This document shows, one piece after another, positions 1 to 7,992 of a stretch of 15,223 bases of DNA. Origin of the DNA: UBA7359 sp964392105 (GTDB lineage Bacteria > Pseudomonadota > Gammaproteobacteria > Eutrophobiales > Eutrophobiaceae). Location of the stretch: the NCBI GenBank assembly GCA_964392105.1, contig CAYMPA010000065.1:1-15223 (forward strand), in the 5' to 3' direction. Each line of letters starts with the position of its first letter. Within the stretch, counting starts at the first letter, position 1. Under the pieces are notes generated by a model. That model worked only from the letters and a program-made list of their open reading frames with translations. It was not told the DNA's origin and searched no databases. Made by a program: the position numbers and the translations under genes.

Positions 1-724
1 TATTCGTGGAGTAAACATGCCTGTTATTGATCTTACTATGGCCATAGGAAAGTCGAGCCGTCAAATGAATGACGAAGGATTCCTGGTTGTCACCGAATAT
101 AATCAACGTATTCAAGGGTTTAGAGTTCGAGGCGTCAATCGCATTATAAATATGAATTGGGAAGATATTAAACCGCCACCAAAAGGGTTAGGCGAAGGCT
201 GTTATATGACAGCTGTTGCCAGTATAGATGATAAATTTGTTGAAATTATTGACGTTGAAAAAGTCATGGCAGAGATGAATTTAATTCCCTGTGGGATCTC
301 TGATGATCTCGCCAAAGAGGCCGCCAGTGTTGAGTTTAAGGAAAAATTTGTCCTGGTGGTCGATGACTCGGTGGTCGCCAGAAAACAGATCAGTGGCCCG
401 TTGAAAAAAATGGGCATAGAGAATGTTCAGTGTACCAATGGGCATGAGGCTCTGGAATACCTGGAAGATCTTGCTCAGTCAGACAGGGGAAAATTTTCCA
501 GATTGGCGCTGGTCTTATCGGATGTTGAAATGCCTGCAATGGATGGTTATACACTGGTGACCAATATTCGGCGATCAGACGCCTTGAGAGGGCTTAAAGT
601 GATTTTACATAGTTCATTGAGTGGTGGTTTTAACGAGGCCTTGGTGGAAAAGGTAGGGGCGGATAAATTTATTCCTAAATTTGATGCAGATGTGCTAACA
701 AAAGCTATTATAGAAATGATATAA
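1..724 (+). CDS. cheV: CheV chemotaxis coupling protein (CheW-REC), 5' truncated by window edge
   Basis: CheV links chemoreceptors to the CheA kinase through a CheW-like domain and tunes signalling through a phosphorylatable receiver domain. Only the second half of the CheW domain is present. The frame is open to the window edge and reads IRGVNMPVIDLTMAIG, matching the internal CheW/CheV pattern 'IRG...PVIDL', so the ATG at 17 is an internal methionine and not the start. Counting from that Met, the receiver domain spans about residues 110-235, with acidic residues D116/D117, the phospho-acceptor D169 in LSDVEMPAMDGY (codon at 521-523), the S199/S200 switch position and K221. The full protein should be around 300 residues. 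The stop is followed after 42 bases by cheR, so the two are probably co-transcribed. Identity is secure; the missing N-terminus and the promoter lie outside the window. Confidence 0.95.
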   Translation, partial: IRGVNMPVIDLTMAIGKSSRQMNDEGFLVVTEYNQRIQGFRVRGVNRIINMNWEDIKPPPKGLGEGCYMTAVASIDDKFVEIIDVEKVMAEMNLIPCGISDDLAKEAASVEFKEKFVLVVDDSVVARKQISGPLKKMGIENVQCTNGHEALEYLEDLAQSDRGKFSRLALVLSDVEMPAMDGYTLVTNIRRSDALRGLKVILHSSLSGGFNEALVEKVGADKFIPKFDADVLTKAIIEMI

Positions 725-766
725 CTTGCTTTATATGGAAGTATTGAAAATAACAAGGATTAAGGA

Positions 767-1603
767 ATGATAGGTGCAAATTCAACCGTATCAAAAATAG
801 ATCGACAGGAATATCTGGACTTTTGTTCATTTCTCGAAAGTTCGTGTGGCATCGTCCTTGGTGAGAGTAAGCAATATCTGGTTGAAAGCAGGTTGAAGAA
901 CTTAATAAGCCTGCATGGTCATAATTCACTGGGTAGTCTAGTTGCACAGTTGAAATCGGGCAATAATAGTACGTTGCGAGAACATACTATTGATGCCATG
1001 ACGACCAATGAAACGTCCTGGTTTCGTGATAATTTTCCCTATACTGCGCTGACGGAAATAATCCTTCCTGACCTGATTGCCAGGGGAAACAAGCACATTC
1101 GATTATGGTCTTCTGCATGCTCTTCAGGGCAGGAGCCATATTCGATTGCCATGATTCTGGAAGAGTATAGACAGAGTGGACCTCAGTTAGTGGCAGAAAT
1201 TCTGGCAACGGATATTTCACCAACGATGCTGAAACAGGCTAAAGAAGGATATTTTGACAACCTCTCGATGGCCCGTGGTCTTTCTGTGAAACGTAAAGAT
1301 CAATATTTTAGTATCGATGGTGCCGGGTGGCAGGTCGATAACAGATTAAAACGTGATATCAAATTTCGAGAAGTCAATCTACAGAGTAGTTTTAGTTCTT
1401 TTGGTAAATTTGACGTGATTTTTTGTCGCAATGTGTTGATTTATTTCTCGTTGCCGTTAAAACAGGATATCATTAATCGCCTGTCACAATCACTTAATCC
1501 TGGTGGGTATCTTGTACTCGGTGGCACGGAATCGGCGCTAAGCTTTTCCAGTGACCTGCAGGCAATACGTCATCAAAATGGTATGTTTTACCAGCTCAAG
1601 TAA
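767..1603 (+). CDS. cheR: CheR, chemoreceptor glutamate O-methyltransferase
   Basis: CheR transfers methyl groups from S-adenosylmethionine to glutamates of chemoreceptors, giving chemotactic adaptation opposed by CheB. The 278-residue length is normal. A helical N-terminal CheR domain (about 10-75) precedes the conserved TTNETSWFRD segment at 79-88, the SAM-binding segment RLWSSACSSGQEPYS at 112-126, an acidic ILATDIS strand at 146-151, and FDVIFCRNVLIY at 215-226. The C-terminus carries the GGTES signature near 252-256. The ATG at 767 is preceded by AAGGA (759-763), a good ribosome binding site. The gene lies 42 bases after cheV and before the flgB promoter region, an arrangement seen in Vibrio, Shewanella and Pseudomonas flagellar loci. 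No C-terminal pentapeptide-tether or TPR extension is visible. Confidence 0.96.
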   Translation: MIGANSTVSKIDRQEYLDFCSFLESSCGIVLGESKQYLVESRLKNLISLHGHNSLGSLVAQLKSGNNSTLREHTIDAMTTNETSWFRDNFPYTALTEIILPDLIARGNKHIRLWSSACSSGQEPYSIAMILEEYRQSGPQLVAEILATDISPTMLKQAKEGYFDNLSMARGLSVKRKDQYFSIDGAGWQVDNRLKRDIKFREVNLQSSFSSFGKFDVIFCRNVLIYFSLPLKQDIINRLSQSLNPGGYLVLGGTESALSFSSDLQAIRHQNGMFYQLK

Positions 1604-1693
1604 CCAGTCCATGTGCGGCAATCCCTGTGCGGTTGAGGAAAATTCTTGCCACCATACACTTTCTCTCATAACTCCGAGCTACTAATAATCCAG

Positions 1694-1706
1694 ATAGTCT
1701 GACTAT
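1694..1706. promoter_or_regulatory. 13-bp dyad upstream of the sigma-54 promoter (possible operator)
   Basis: ATAGTC-T-GACTAT is a perfect 6-bp inverted repeat around a single base. Its centre (1700) lies about 48 bases before the predicted transcription start. A second pair, ACTATTTC at 1702-1709 and GAAATAGT at 1757-1764, is inverted around the promoter, and CAGCAGT occurs at 1709-1715 and again at 1748-1754. These could be sites for an enhancer-binding protein or a FleQ/FlrA-like regulator. No known consensus was matched, so this is a suggestion only. Confidence 0.3.
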
Positions 1707-1721
1707 TTCAGCAGTAAAAGT

Positions 1722-1737
1722 TGGCATGTATATTGCT
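1722..1737 (+). promoter_or_regulatory. Sigma-54 (-24/-12) promoter for flgB operon
   Basis: TGGCATG at 1722-1728, four bases, then TTGCT at 1733-1737 matches the RpoN consensus TGGCACR-N4-TTGCW with one mismatch. The invariant GG (1723-1724) and GC (1735-1736) are exactly 12 bases apart. The start of transcription would be near 1748, giving a leader of about 30 bases before the flgB ATG at 1779. In polar-flagellum bacteria RpoN with FlrC/FleR-type activators drives hook-basal-body genes, which fits the gene set that follows. The match is seen in the sequence; activity is inferred. Confidence 0.85.
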
Positions 1738-1778
1738 AATATTTCTACAGCAGTTTGAAATAGTTCAGGAATGGGATT

Positions 1779-2174
1779 ATGAATTTAGACAAAGTCTTTG
1801 GTATCCATGCGCAAGCAGCACAATTGCGGTCATATCGTGGTGAAATTTTAGCAAACAATATTGCTAATGCTGATACCCCTGGCTACAAGGCCCGGGATCT
1901 AGACTTCAATAACCTTTTAAAACAAATCAATTCAACGTCTCAGGTAACAACGGGCCAAAATTCCGGGCCTTCACAACCTACATATCCATCACGTTCTGAA
2001 TTAGGAAATGAATTATATTTCCGCCATCAGACACAGGCCTCGCTTGATGGTAATTCGGTTGATATGGATACAGAGAAAGCAGAGTTTTCCAAGAATGCCA
2101 TGGCCTATCAGGCAAGTATGAGTTTTCTCGGCGGTAAGGTTAAAGGCCTGATGGCTGCAATAAGAGGGGAGTAG
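1779..2174 (+). CDS. flgB: FlgB, proximal rod protein
   Basis: FlgB is a structural subunit at the base of the flagellar rod, exported by the flagellar type III apparatus and placed in the periplasm. The 131-residue protein has the axial-protein N-terminal signature at about 20-42, with the core ANNIANADTPGYKARDLDF. A variable middle, rich in Ser, Thr and Gln, is followed by a C-terminal helix that begins in the segment VDMDTEKAEFSKNAMAYQAS. Length is normal for the family. AGGA at 1767-1770 lies eight bases before the ATG. It is the first gene after the -24/-12 promoter, and its stop is three bases before flgC, so it opens the rod-hook operon. Confidence 0.96.
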   Translation: MNLDKVFGIHAQAAQLRSYRGEILANNIANADTPGYKARDLDFNNLLKQINSTSQVTTGQNSGPSQPTYPSRSELGNELYFRHQTQASLDGNSVDMDTEKAEFSKNAMAYQASMSFLGGKVKGLMAAIRGE

Positions 2175-2177
2175 TAG

Positions 2178-2594
2178 ATGTCGCTTAATAATATATTCAA
2201 TATTTCTGGTTCGGCAATGTCCGCCCAGGCCATGCGTCTCAATACTACTGCCAGCAATATGGCCAATGCCGAGAATGTGGCTGGTAGTGAGGCAGAAGTC
2301 TACAAGGCAAAGCACCCGGTGTTTTCAGCAATTCTGGCTGATTCCGTTGGGTCTAATCCAGGTGTCGGTGGAGTTAAAGTAACGGATATTGTCGAATCCA
2401 AAGCTCCGGTACAGAAACGCTATGAGCCATCCAATCCGCTTGCTGACAAAGATGGTTATGTGTACATGACCAATGTAAATCTGGTTGAAGAGATGGCAGA
2501 CATGATATCAGCATCTCGCTCGTATCAGAATAATGTAGAAATAATGAATACAGCTAAGCAAATGTATTTAAGTACATTAAAACTTGGTCAGTGA
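2178..2594 (+). CDS. flgC: FlgC, proximal rod protein
   Basis: FlgC is a proximal rod subunit that stacks with FlgB and FlgF in the periplasmic drive shaft. The 138-residue product has the axial N-terminal repeat variant ASNMANAENVAGSEAEVYKAK at about 26-46, including the FlgC-typical 'E-Y-A-K-PVF' continuation. The C-terminal pattern DGYVYMTNVNLVEEMADMISA and the coiled-coil end SYQNNVEIMNTAKQMY are also typical. Length is normal. A strong ribosome binding site (GAGGGGAG, about 2164-2171) lies inside the 3' end of flgB. flgB ends with two TAG triplets in tandem just before this ATG, suggesting tight co-translation. Confidence 0.96.
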   Translation: MSLNNIFNISGSAMSAQAMRLNTTASNMANAENVAGSEAEVYKAKHPVFSAILADSVGSNPGVGGVKVTDIVESKAPVQKRYEPSNPLADKDGYVYMTNVNLVEEMADMISASRSYQNNVEIMNTAKQMYLSTLKLGQ

Positions 2595-2623
2595 CTTTAT
2601 AGAATAATTAATAAGGTAACATT

Positions 2624-3298
2624 ATGGCAATTAATCCAATCGATCAATCATTAATAGACTCATTAGGCCTAAGTCGTAGTCAACCTAGTGAATCAAAAGA
2701 CACCCTTGGGCAGAGTGACTTTCTCAAGTTAATGACGACGCAATTGAATAACCAGGATCCTATGAAGCCTATGGAGAACGGTGAGTTCTTTAATCAAATT
2801 TCACAATTTAGTTCAGTAGCTGGAATACAGGAACTACAAAATACCTTTCAGAAAGTTGCCGATGTCATGTTTTCAGGACAGGCGCTGCAGGCATCTACAC
2901 TAGTTGGAAGAAATGTAATGGTTGAAGGTGCGACACTCAATCATACAGCGGGGGAAGCAATGGAAGGTGTTATTGATTTGGCCTCAAGCGTTGATGGTGT
3001 AAAAGTTGATATCTTTTCGCTTTCTGGAGAAATTGTTCGGAGTATAAATATGGGGCCTCAGGTACAGGGAAATATCCCATTTACCTGGGATGGTCTGACA
3101 GATAAGGGTTTGAGTGCACCGCAAGGGCAATACTTTGTGAAGGCTGAAGCACAGTATGGTCGTGAGAGTTATGCACAGACAACCTGGGTAAAAGAGCGCA
3201 TCGATAGCGTTACGCTTGGGGATGGCTTACAGGGTATAAAACTTAATATGGCCAATAATAGTGAGATTTCACTGGGTCAGGTCAAAAAAATTCTATAA
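2624..3298 (+). CDS. flgD: FlgD, hook-capping scaffold protein
   Basis: FlgD forms the cap at the tip of the growing hook and lets FlgE subunits fold into place; it is later displaced by FlgK. The 224-residue protein has the conserved N-terminal domain at about 31-75, with SDFLKLMTTQLNNQDPMKPM followed by FFNQISQFSSVAGIQEL. The C-terminal half (about 88-220) has the FlgD mix of a small barrel (STLVGRNVMVEG) and an Ig-like domain with the pattern VDIFSLSGEIVRSI...FTWDGLTDKG...GQYFVKAEA. It is directly followed by flgE, its client. AAGG at 2613-2616 is seven bases from the ATG. Confidence 0.96.
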   Translation: MAINPIDQSLIDSLGLSRSQPSESKDTLGQSDFLKLMTTQLNNQDPMKPMENGEFFNQISQFSSVAGIQELQNTFQKVADVMFSGQALQASTLVGRNVMVEGATLNHTAGEAMEGVIDLASSVDGVKVDIFSLSGEIVRSINMGPQVQGNIPFTWDGLTDKGLSAPQGQYFVKAEAQYGRESYAQTTWVKERIDSVTLGDGLQGIKLNMANNSEISLGQVKKIL

Positions 3299-3313
3299 AT
3301 AAAGGGGTTAATC

Positions 3314-4567
3314 ATGCCATTTAGAACAGCACTTAGTGGGTTAAACGCGTCATCAGCAGAGTTGCGTGTTATTGGTAATAATGTTGCGAATGCAACAACC
3401 ACGGGATTTAAGAAATCGAGAACTGAATTTTCAGATATCTATGCTGCAGCAAACCTAGGCGCAGGCTCAAATACAATTGGCAGTGGTGTTCAGGTTAGTG
3501 ATATAGCCCAGCAATTTTCACAGGGTAATATTGGCTTTACTGATAATAATCTGGATCTTGCAATTAGTGGTCAGGGTTTTTTCAGGCTGAGTGATGGTGG
3601 TTCAAATATATATACTCGTAATGGTTCATTTAGTGTTGATAGAGACGGGTATATTGTAAATACACAGGACAATCGTTTAACAGGATTTCTTGCAGATAAT
3701 GTGGGTAATGTAACGGGTGCGTTAGGCGACATACAGCTTGATACTTCTGATATCGCACCTCAGGCAAGTTCTACTATAGGTTATGGTCTAAATCTAAATG
3801 CTTCTGTGCAAACAACACCTGCATCGCTGGGCATATTTGACGTCAATGATGCTTCTACTTATAACGATTCTACTTCCTTGACTATTTATGACAGCTTAGG
3901 TGATTCACATTTGACAACAACCTATTATCGAAAGACGGCGAATCCAAATGAGTGGGAGGTTTATACATTTGTTGATGGGACGCAGGTTAATGGTGCCCAG
4001 GCCAATGGCTCTGATCTTTTGCAGTTTAATAGTATTGGGGATTTATCGGCAATAAACGGTGCAGTTGCACCTCCATCTACATACACGATGGCAAATTCAT
4101 TTACTCCGACTAATGGTTCTGCAGCGATAACACTATCAATGGATTATAGTTCATTGAGTCAATATGGTGGTGGGTTTAATGTCAATTCGCTGACTCAGGA
4201 TGGCTATTCGACTGGACGTCTAAGTGGAATTGATATTGGCGATACCGGTATTGTCCTGGCGCGATTTACTAATGGCCAAACAAGAACATTAGCACAGGTA
4301 GCACTGGCTAATTTTAGTAATACCCAGGGTTTGCAACAGGGCGGTGATGTCTCATGGGCTGAAACCTTTGAGTCTGGGCCAGCACTGGTTGGAACCCCTG
4401 GCAGCTCTAGCCTAGGACTGGTTCAGTCGGGTGCATTAGAAGGGTCGAATGTTGATCTGACAGAGCAATTAGTAAATATGATCACAGCACAACGTAATTT
4501 CCAGGCTAATGCACAGGTGATCTCATCAGCTGATACAGTAACTCAGGCAATTATTAACATTAGATAA
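3314..4567 (+). CDS. flgE: FlgE, flagellar hook protein
   Basis: FlgE polymerises into the curved hook that acts as a universal joint between rod and filament. The 417-residue protein starts with the axial D0 segment, including VIGNNVANATTTGFKKSRTE at about 19-38. It has the hook/basal-body core pattern near 90-125 (LDLAISGQGFFRLSDGG, then YTRNGSFSVDRDGYIVN) and ends with the D0 helix beginning SGALEGSNVDLTEQLVNMI and continuing through AQRNFQANAQVISSAD. The middle is Ser/Thr/Asn-rich and variable, as expected for surface-exposed domains. AAAGGGG at 3301-3307 is an excellent ribosome binding site six bases before the ATG. It sits 15 bases after flgD in the usual order. Confidence 0.97.
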   Translation: MPFRTALSGLNASSAELRVIGNNVANATTTGFKKSRTEFSDIYAAANLGAGSNTIGSGVQVSDIAQQFSQGNIGFTDNNLDLAISGQGFFRLSDGGSNIYTRNGSFSVDRDGYIVNTQDNRLTGFLADNVGNVTGALGDIQLDTSDIAPQASSTIGYGLNLNASVQTTPASLGIFDVNDASTYNDSTSLTIYDSLGDSHLTTTYYRKTANPNEWEVYTFVDGTQVNGAQANGSDLLQFNSIGDLSAINGAVAPPSTYTMANSFTPTNGSAAITLSMDYSSLSQYGGGFNVNSLTQDGYSTGRLSGIDIGDTGIVLARFTNGQTRTLAQVALANFSNTQGLQQGGDVSWAETFESGPALVGTPGSSSLGLVQSGALEGSNVDLTEQLVNMITAQRNFQANAQVISSADTVTQAIINIR

Positions 4568-4586
4568 TATGCAGGTATTGTGAATA

Positions 4587-5333
4587 ATGGATAGAGCTCT
4601 CTATATAGGTATGTCTGGCGCTAAACAGATTATGCGTTCACAGGCTGTGAACGCAAATAATCTTGCAAATGCCAATACTGTTGGGTTTAGAAAGGACTTT
4701 GATAACTTCATGGCAGCACCTATTGCAGGTAGCGGTTATCAAAGCCGAGTAAATGTAATTGATAATGGTCGAGTGTCCGACTATTCATCAGGGAGTTTAA
4801 TTCAAACTGGCAGGGATCTTGATGTAGCAATTGAGGGTGATGGATTTATTGCTGTTCAGACCACTGATGGTGGGGAGGCGTATACTCGTGCTGGCGAATT
4901 AAGAATCACAGAAAATGGAATACTGATTAATGGTGCTGGTTATCAGGTATTAGGTAATGATGGTGGGCCGGTCGCTATTCCTCCTGCTGATAAGATAGAT
5001 ATTGGTGGTGACGGCACAATCAACGTGCTTCCCAGTGGGCAGCAGATTGTTAACATGGCTGTTGTTGACAGGATTAAGCTGGTGAACCCGGATATAAATA
5101 ATCTTGAGAAGGGTCCAGATGGGCTTTTCAGGGTTCGTGACCAGAATGACTTACCAACAGCGGATTCCAGGGTAAGAATTAAATCAGGTTTTCTGGAGTC
5201 CAGTAATGTTGAAAGTGTTAATGAAATGGTGAAGATGATTTCAAACGCCAGATTATTTGAGGCACAAGTTAAGATTATGACTACTGTCAAGGAAAATGAT
5301 AACTCTTCGGCAAAATTACTCAGAATGACATAA
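4587..5333 (+). CDS. flgF: FlgF, rod protein
   Basis: FlgF is a rod subunit between the proximal rod (FlgB/FlgC) and the distal rod (FlgG). The 248-residue length is close to the usual 250. The N-terminus MDRALYIGMSGAKQIMRSQ is typical and leads into NANNLANANTVGFRKDFDNF. The shared hook/rod core appears as LDVAIEGDGFIAVQTTDGG and AYTRAGELRITENGILIN at about 80-117. The C-terminal helix begins KSGFLESSNVESVNEMVKMI. The ribosome binding site is weak (CAGGT at 4572-4576, ten bases from the ATG), the poorest of this operon. The gap from flgE is 19 bases and the gap to flgG is 13. Confidence 0.96.
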   Translation: MDRALYIGMSGAKQIMRSQAVNANNLANANTVGFRKDFDNFMAAPIAGSGYQSRVNVIDNGRVSDYSSGSLIQTGRDLDVAIEGDGFIAVQTTDGGEAYTRAGELRITENGILINGAGYQVLGNDGGPVAIPPADKIDIGGDGTINVLPSGQQIVNMAVVDRIKLVNPDINNLEKGPDGLFRVRDQNDLPTADSRVRIKSGFLESSNVESVNEMVKMISNARLFEAQVKIMTTVKENDNSSAKLLRMT

Positions 5334-5346
5334 TCAGGAGCGGTAG

Positions 5347-6132
5347 ATGACACAAGCATTATGGATTGCTAAGACTGGGCTAGATGCGCAGCAAAAAAGA
5401 ATGGCGGTTATCTCAAATAATCTGTCGAATGTAAATACTACGGGTTATAAAAAATCCCGTGCTGTATTTGAAGATTTACTCTATCAAAATATACGCCAGG
5501 TAGGGTCGCAGACATCTCAGGAAACGAGATTGCCTACGGGACTGAATATTGGTACTGGTGTAAAAACGGTTGCTACTGAAAAACTATTTTCACAAGGTAA
5601 TCATATTCAGACAGATAACCCACTCAATATGGAAATTCAGGGCAAGGGTTTTTTTCAAATCCTTATGCCAGATGGCAGTCTTGCCTATAGTCGTGATGGC
5701 AGTTTTCATCGTGATGAACAGGGTCAGTTGGTTACGAGTAATGGATATCAGATACAACCATCAATTTCTATTCCTGAGGATGTCGTCTCACTTTCTATTG
5801 GTACTGATGGTGTTGTTTCGGTGATTCAGCCTGGCAATTCAACGCCTACTCAAATTGGAACCATTCAGCTGGCTGATTTTGTGAATCCAACTGGACTGCA
5901 ACCAATAGGTCAAAATCTGTTTTTGGAGTCGGCATCTAGTGGTACACCGAGAATTAGTAATCCTGGTCTCAATGGGGTCGGGTTTGTTTCACAAGGGGCC
6001 CTCGAGAGCTCTAATGTGAACGTTGTTGAAGAACTAGTGAATATGATTGAGGCACAACGAGCCTATGAAATGAATTCGAAGGCGATTTCTACAGCAGATA
6101 GAATGCTTCAGTATGTGAGTAATAATTTGTAA
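5347..6132 (+). CDS. flgG: FlgG, distal rod protein
   Basis: FlgG builds the distal rod that passes through the P and L rings. The 261-residue length and sequence are strongly conserved: MTQALWIAKTGLDAQQKRM, NNLSNVNTTGYKKSRAVFED, and the FlgG-specific stretch just after it (about 44-75, LLYQNIRQVGSQTSQ and GLNIGTGVKTVATEK) that separates FlgG from FlgE and FlgF. The C-terminus carries LESSNVNVVEELVNMIEAQR and AYEMNSKAISTADRMLQ. CAGGAG at 5335-5340 gives a strong ribosome binding site six bases before the ATG. Identity is among the most secure in the window. Confidence 0.98.
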   Translation: MTQALWIAKTGLDAQQKRMAVISNNLSNVNTTGYKKSRAVFEDLLYQNIRQVGSQTSQETRLPTGLNIGTGVKTVATEKLFSQGNHIQTDNPLNMEIQGKGFFQILMPDGSLAYSRDGSFHRDEQGQLVTSNGYQIQPSISIPEDVVSLSIGTDGVVSVIQPGNSTPTQIGTIQLADFVNPTGLQPIGQNLFLESASSGTPRISNPGLNGVGFVSQGALESSNVNVVEELVNMIEAQRAYEMNSKAISTADRMLQYVSNNL

Positions 6133-6145
6133 CCTGGGCGTAATT

Positions 6146-6859
6146 ATGAAGGTATATATAAATTTACTGATTATTTCTCTAACTCTGTTTATGAGTGGTT
6201 GTACAACGACGGGTGAGAAAATAGCAATGCAGCCAGTTTTTGACCTTAAACTGCTGGATGAAATTGATGAGAGTCAGGGCGCAAGTGATGGTTCGTTATA
6301 TAATCACAATTCAAGTATCTCTCTGTATAGTGACAATAAGGCGAGGAATATTGGCGATATAATTACGATTCAGCTAACAGAGCAGACAAATGCTACGAAG
6401 TCAGCGAGTACGACGACATCGAAGGATAATGCTCTCGATGTAGGAAATCCCACTTTATTTGGTTCTGCCTTTTCAGGGAGTCTTCCTGGTTTTCTACCCC
6501 TAGGTGGAAGTAACAGGACGCTCGATGCATCCTTGACATCGAGCAAGACATTTTCTGGAGAAGGTGATAGCGCACAAAGTAATCAGATGACTGGAACCAT
6601 TACTGCAATAGTTACTAAACGATTACCAAATGGTAATTTAATAATCAGTGGAAAAAAGCGCATCACTATAAACAGTGGTGATGAATACCTACATATCACC
6701 GGCATTGTTAGACCTAAGGATATTAGTGGGAATAATTCTGTTGTTTCTACCAAAATTGCAAATGCAGAAATTGCTTATAGTGGTACTGGTGATGTGTCAA
6801 ATGTGAATGAGACAGGCTGGTTGACACGGTTTTTTAATAGCAAATGGTGGCCATTTTGA
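6146..6859 (+). CDS. flgH: FlgH, L-ring lipoprotein
   Basis: FlgH forms the outer-membrane L ring around the rod. The 237-residue protein starts with a lipoprotein signal peptide (MKVYINLLIISLTLFMSGC), with a lipobox ending at C19, the predicted lipidation site. Family motifs follow: SLYNHNSSISLYSDNKARNI and GDIITIQLTEQTNA at about 50-83, a Ser/Thr/Gly-rich loop at 84-150, then NGNLIISGKKRI at 162-173, ISGNNSVVSTKIANAEIAY and a C-terminal GWLTRFF at 224-230. The final codons overlap flgI in a TGATG arrangement. No strong Shine-Dalgarno precedes the ATG; only TGGG is visible. An outer-membrane L ring confirms a diderm host. Confidence 0.97.
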   Translation: MKVYINLLIISLTLFMSGCTTTGEKIAMQPVFDLKLLDEIDESQGASDGSLYNHNSSISLYSDNKARNIGDIITIQLTEQTNATKSASTTTSKDNALDVGNPTLFGSAFSGSLPGFLPLGGSNRTLDASLTSSKTFSGEGDSAQSNQMTGTITAIVTKRLPNGNLIISGKKRITINSGDEYLHITGIVRPKDISGNNSVVSTKIANAEIAYSGTGDVSNVNETGWLTRFFNSKWWPF

Positions 6860-7977
6860 TGAATAGAAGAAATTATATATTATTCGCCACGTTTATATTT
6901 GTAACTGGGATTTTCTCATCCGGTGTGCAGGCAGAAAGGATCAAGGATCTCGCATCTGTATCTGGAGTTAGAAATAATCAATTAATTGGATATGGGCTGG
7001 TTGTAGGTCTAGATGGGACTGGTGATCAAACAAGTCAGACACCTTTTACTGTTCAGAGTCTTAAGTCAATGTTATCAAAGTTTGGTGTGTCTGTGCCAGA
7101 TAATATTAATCCACAGGTAAAGAATATTGCTGCGGTATCCTTACATGCCGAACTTCCACCATTCGCTAAACCCGGACAAACAATAGATGTAACTGTATCT
7201 TCTCTGGGTAATGCAAAGAGTCTCCGTGGAGGTACTTTACTTCTGGCACCACTGAAGGGCCCCGATGGTGAGGTCTATGCTGTCGCACAGGGTAGCCTAC
7301 TAGTAGGAGGTTTGTCCGCTGGAGGGAGTGATGGCTCTAGGATAACTGTAAACGTACCCAGTGTTGGGAGGATACCATCGGGTGCCATTATAGAAAAGGC
7401 ATCACCAACCAGGTTGAGTGACACAGGGAGTATTATACTGAACTTGCACAAGGCAGATTTTACTACGGCGAAACGTGTATCGGATGCTATTAATACCGCT
7501 GTCGGTACAGGCTCTGCATGGCCTGTAGATGGGGCATCTGTAAATGTTATAGCGCCAGCAGCCAGTGATCAGAAGATATCCTATCTATCATTTATCGAAA
7601 ATTTGACCTTAATACCTGGTGAGACTGCTGCCAAGGTTATTGTAAATTCAAGGACCGGGACTGTAGTTATAGGTAACAATGTACGTATTTCCTCTGCGGC
7701 AGTTGCACATGGTGGCTTAACCGTAACAATTAAGGAAAATAATTCTGCAAGCCAGCCCAACGGCGTATTTTCCCGTGGTGATACGGTAGTCCTTTCAGAG
7801 AGTGATGTGGCACTAGCTGAAGAAAATAACAGGATGTTTAACTTCTCACCAGGTGTCGCTCTAAATGATATTGTCAGGGCGGTTAATCAGGTAGGTGCTG
7901 CACCCAGTGACCTGGTTGCCATTCTAGAGGCTTTAAAAGAGGCGGGTGCACTACGTGCCGAGCTGGTTATTATTTAG
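6859..7977 (+). CDS. flgI: FlgI, P-ring protein with Sec signal peptide
   Basis: FlgI forms the periplasmic P ring, assembled with help from the chaperone FlgA (not in this window). I chose the ATG at 6859 over the in-frame ATG at 6844. It overlaps the flgH stop as TGATG, has GGTGG (6846-6850) at the right distance, and gives a clean 25-residue signal peptide starting MNRRN with cleavage after VQA; the upstream ATG has no ribosome binding site and adds five residues before the charged n-region. The mature part begins ERIKDLASVSGVRNNQLIGY, followed by the conserved GLVVGLDGTGDQTSQTPFT and SLKSMLSKFGV. The end, DLVAILEALKEAGALRAELV, is also family-typical. At 372 residues the length is normal. 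Translation is probably coupled to flgH. Confidence 0.96.
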   Translation: MNRRNYILFATFIFVTGIFSSGVQAERIKDLASVSGVRNNQLIGYGLVVGLDGTGDQTSQTPFTVQSLKSMLSKFGVSVPDNINPQVKNIAAVSLHAELPPFAKPGQTIDVTVSSLGNAKSLRGGTLLLAPLKGPDGEVYAVAQGSLLVGGLSAGGSDGSRITVNVPSVGRIPSGAIIEKASPTRLSDTGSIILNLHKADFTTAKRVSDAINTAVGTGSAWPVDGASVNVIAPAASDQKISYLSFIENLTLIPGETAAKVIVNSRTGTVVIGNNVRISSAAVAHGGLTVTIKENNSASQPNGVFSRGDTVVLSESDVALAEENNRMFNFSPGVALNDIVRAVNQVGAAPSDLVAILEALKEAGALRAELVII

Positions 7978-7992
7978 TAATGAGGATAAGTG

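Noticed and set aside
17..724. ATG at 17 as the true start of the first gene
   Set aside because: The frame stays open upstream to the window edge and its residues (IRGVN) match the CheW domain interior, so the gene is cut by the edge.
1522..1537. TGGCACG-N4-CGGCG, a possible second sigma-54 promoter inside cheR
   Set aside because: The -24 half is perfect and the GC spacing is right, but the -12 half lacks TT. It also encodes the conserved GGTES motif of CheR, which explains the sequence by coding constraint.
1612..1632. Direct repeat TGTGCGG (1612-1618 and 1626-1632) after cheR
   Set aside because: It is short, only two copies, and not near a promoter element or hairpin; chance is a sufficient explanation.
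4943..5359. 138-codon open frame on the - strand across flgF
   Set aside because: It lies fully over flgF, which is a conserved gene, and its product shows no recognisable motif. It is a shadow frame.
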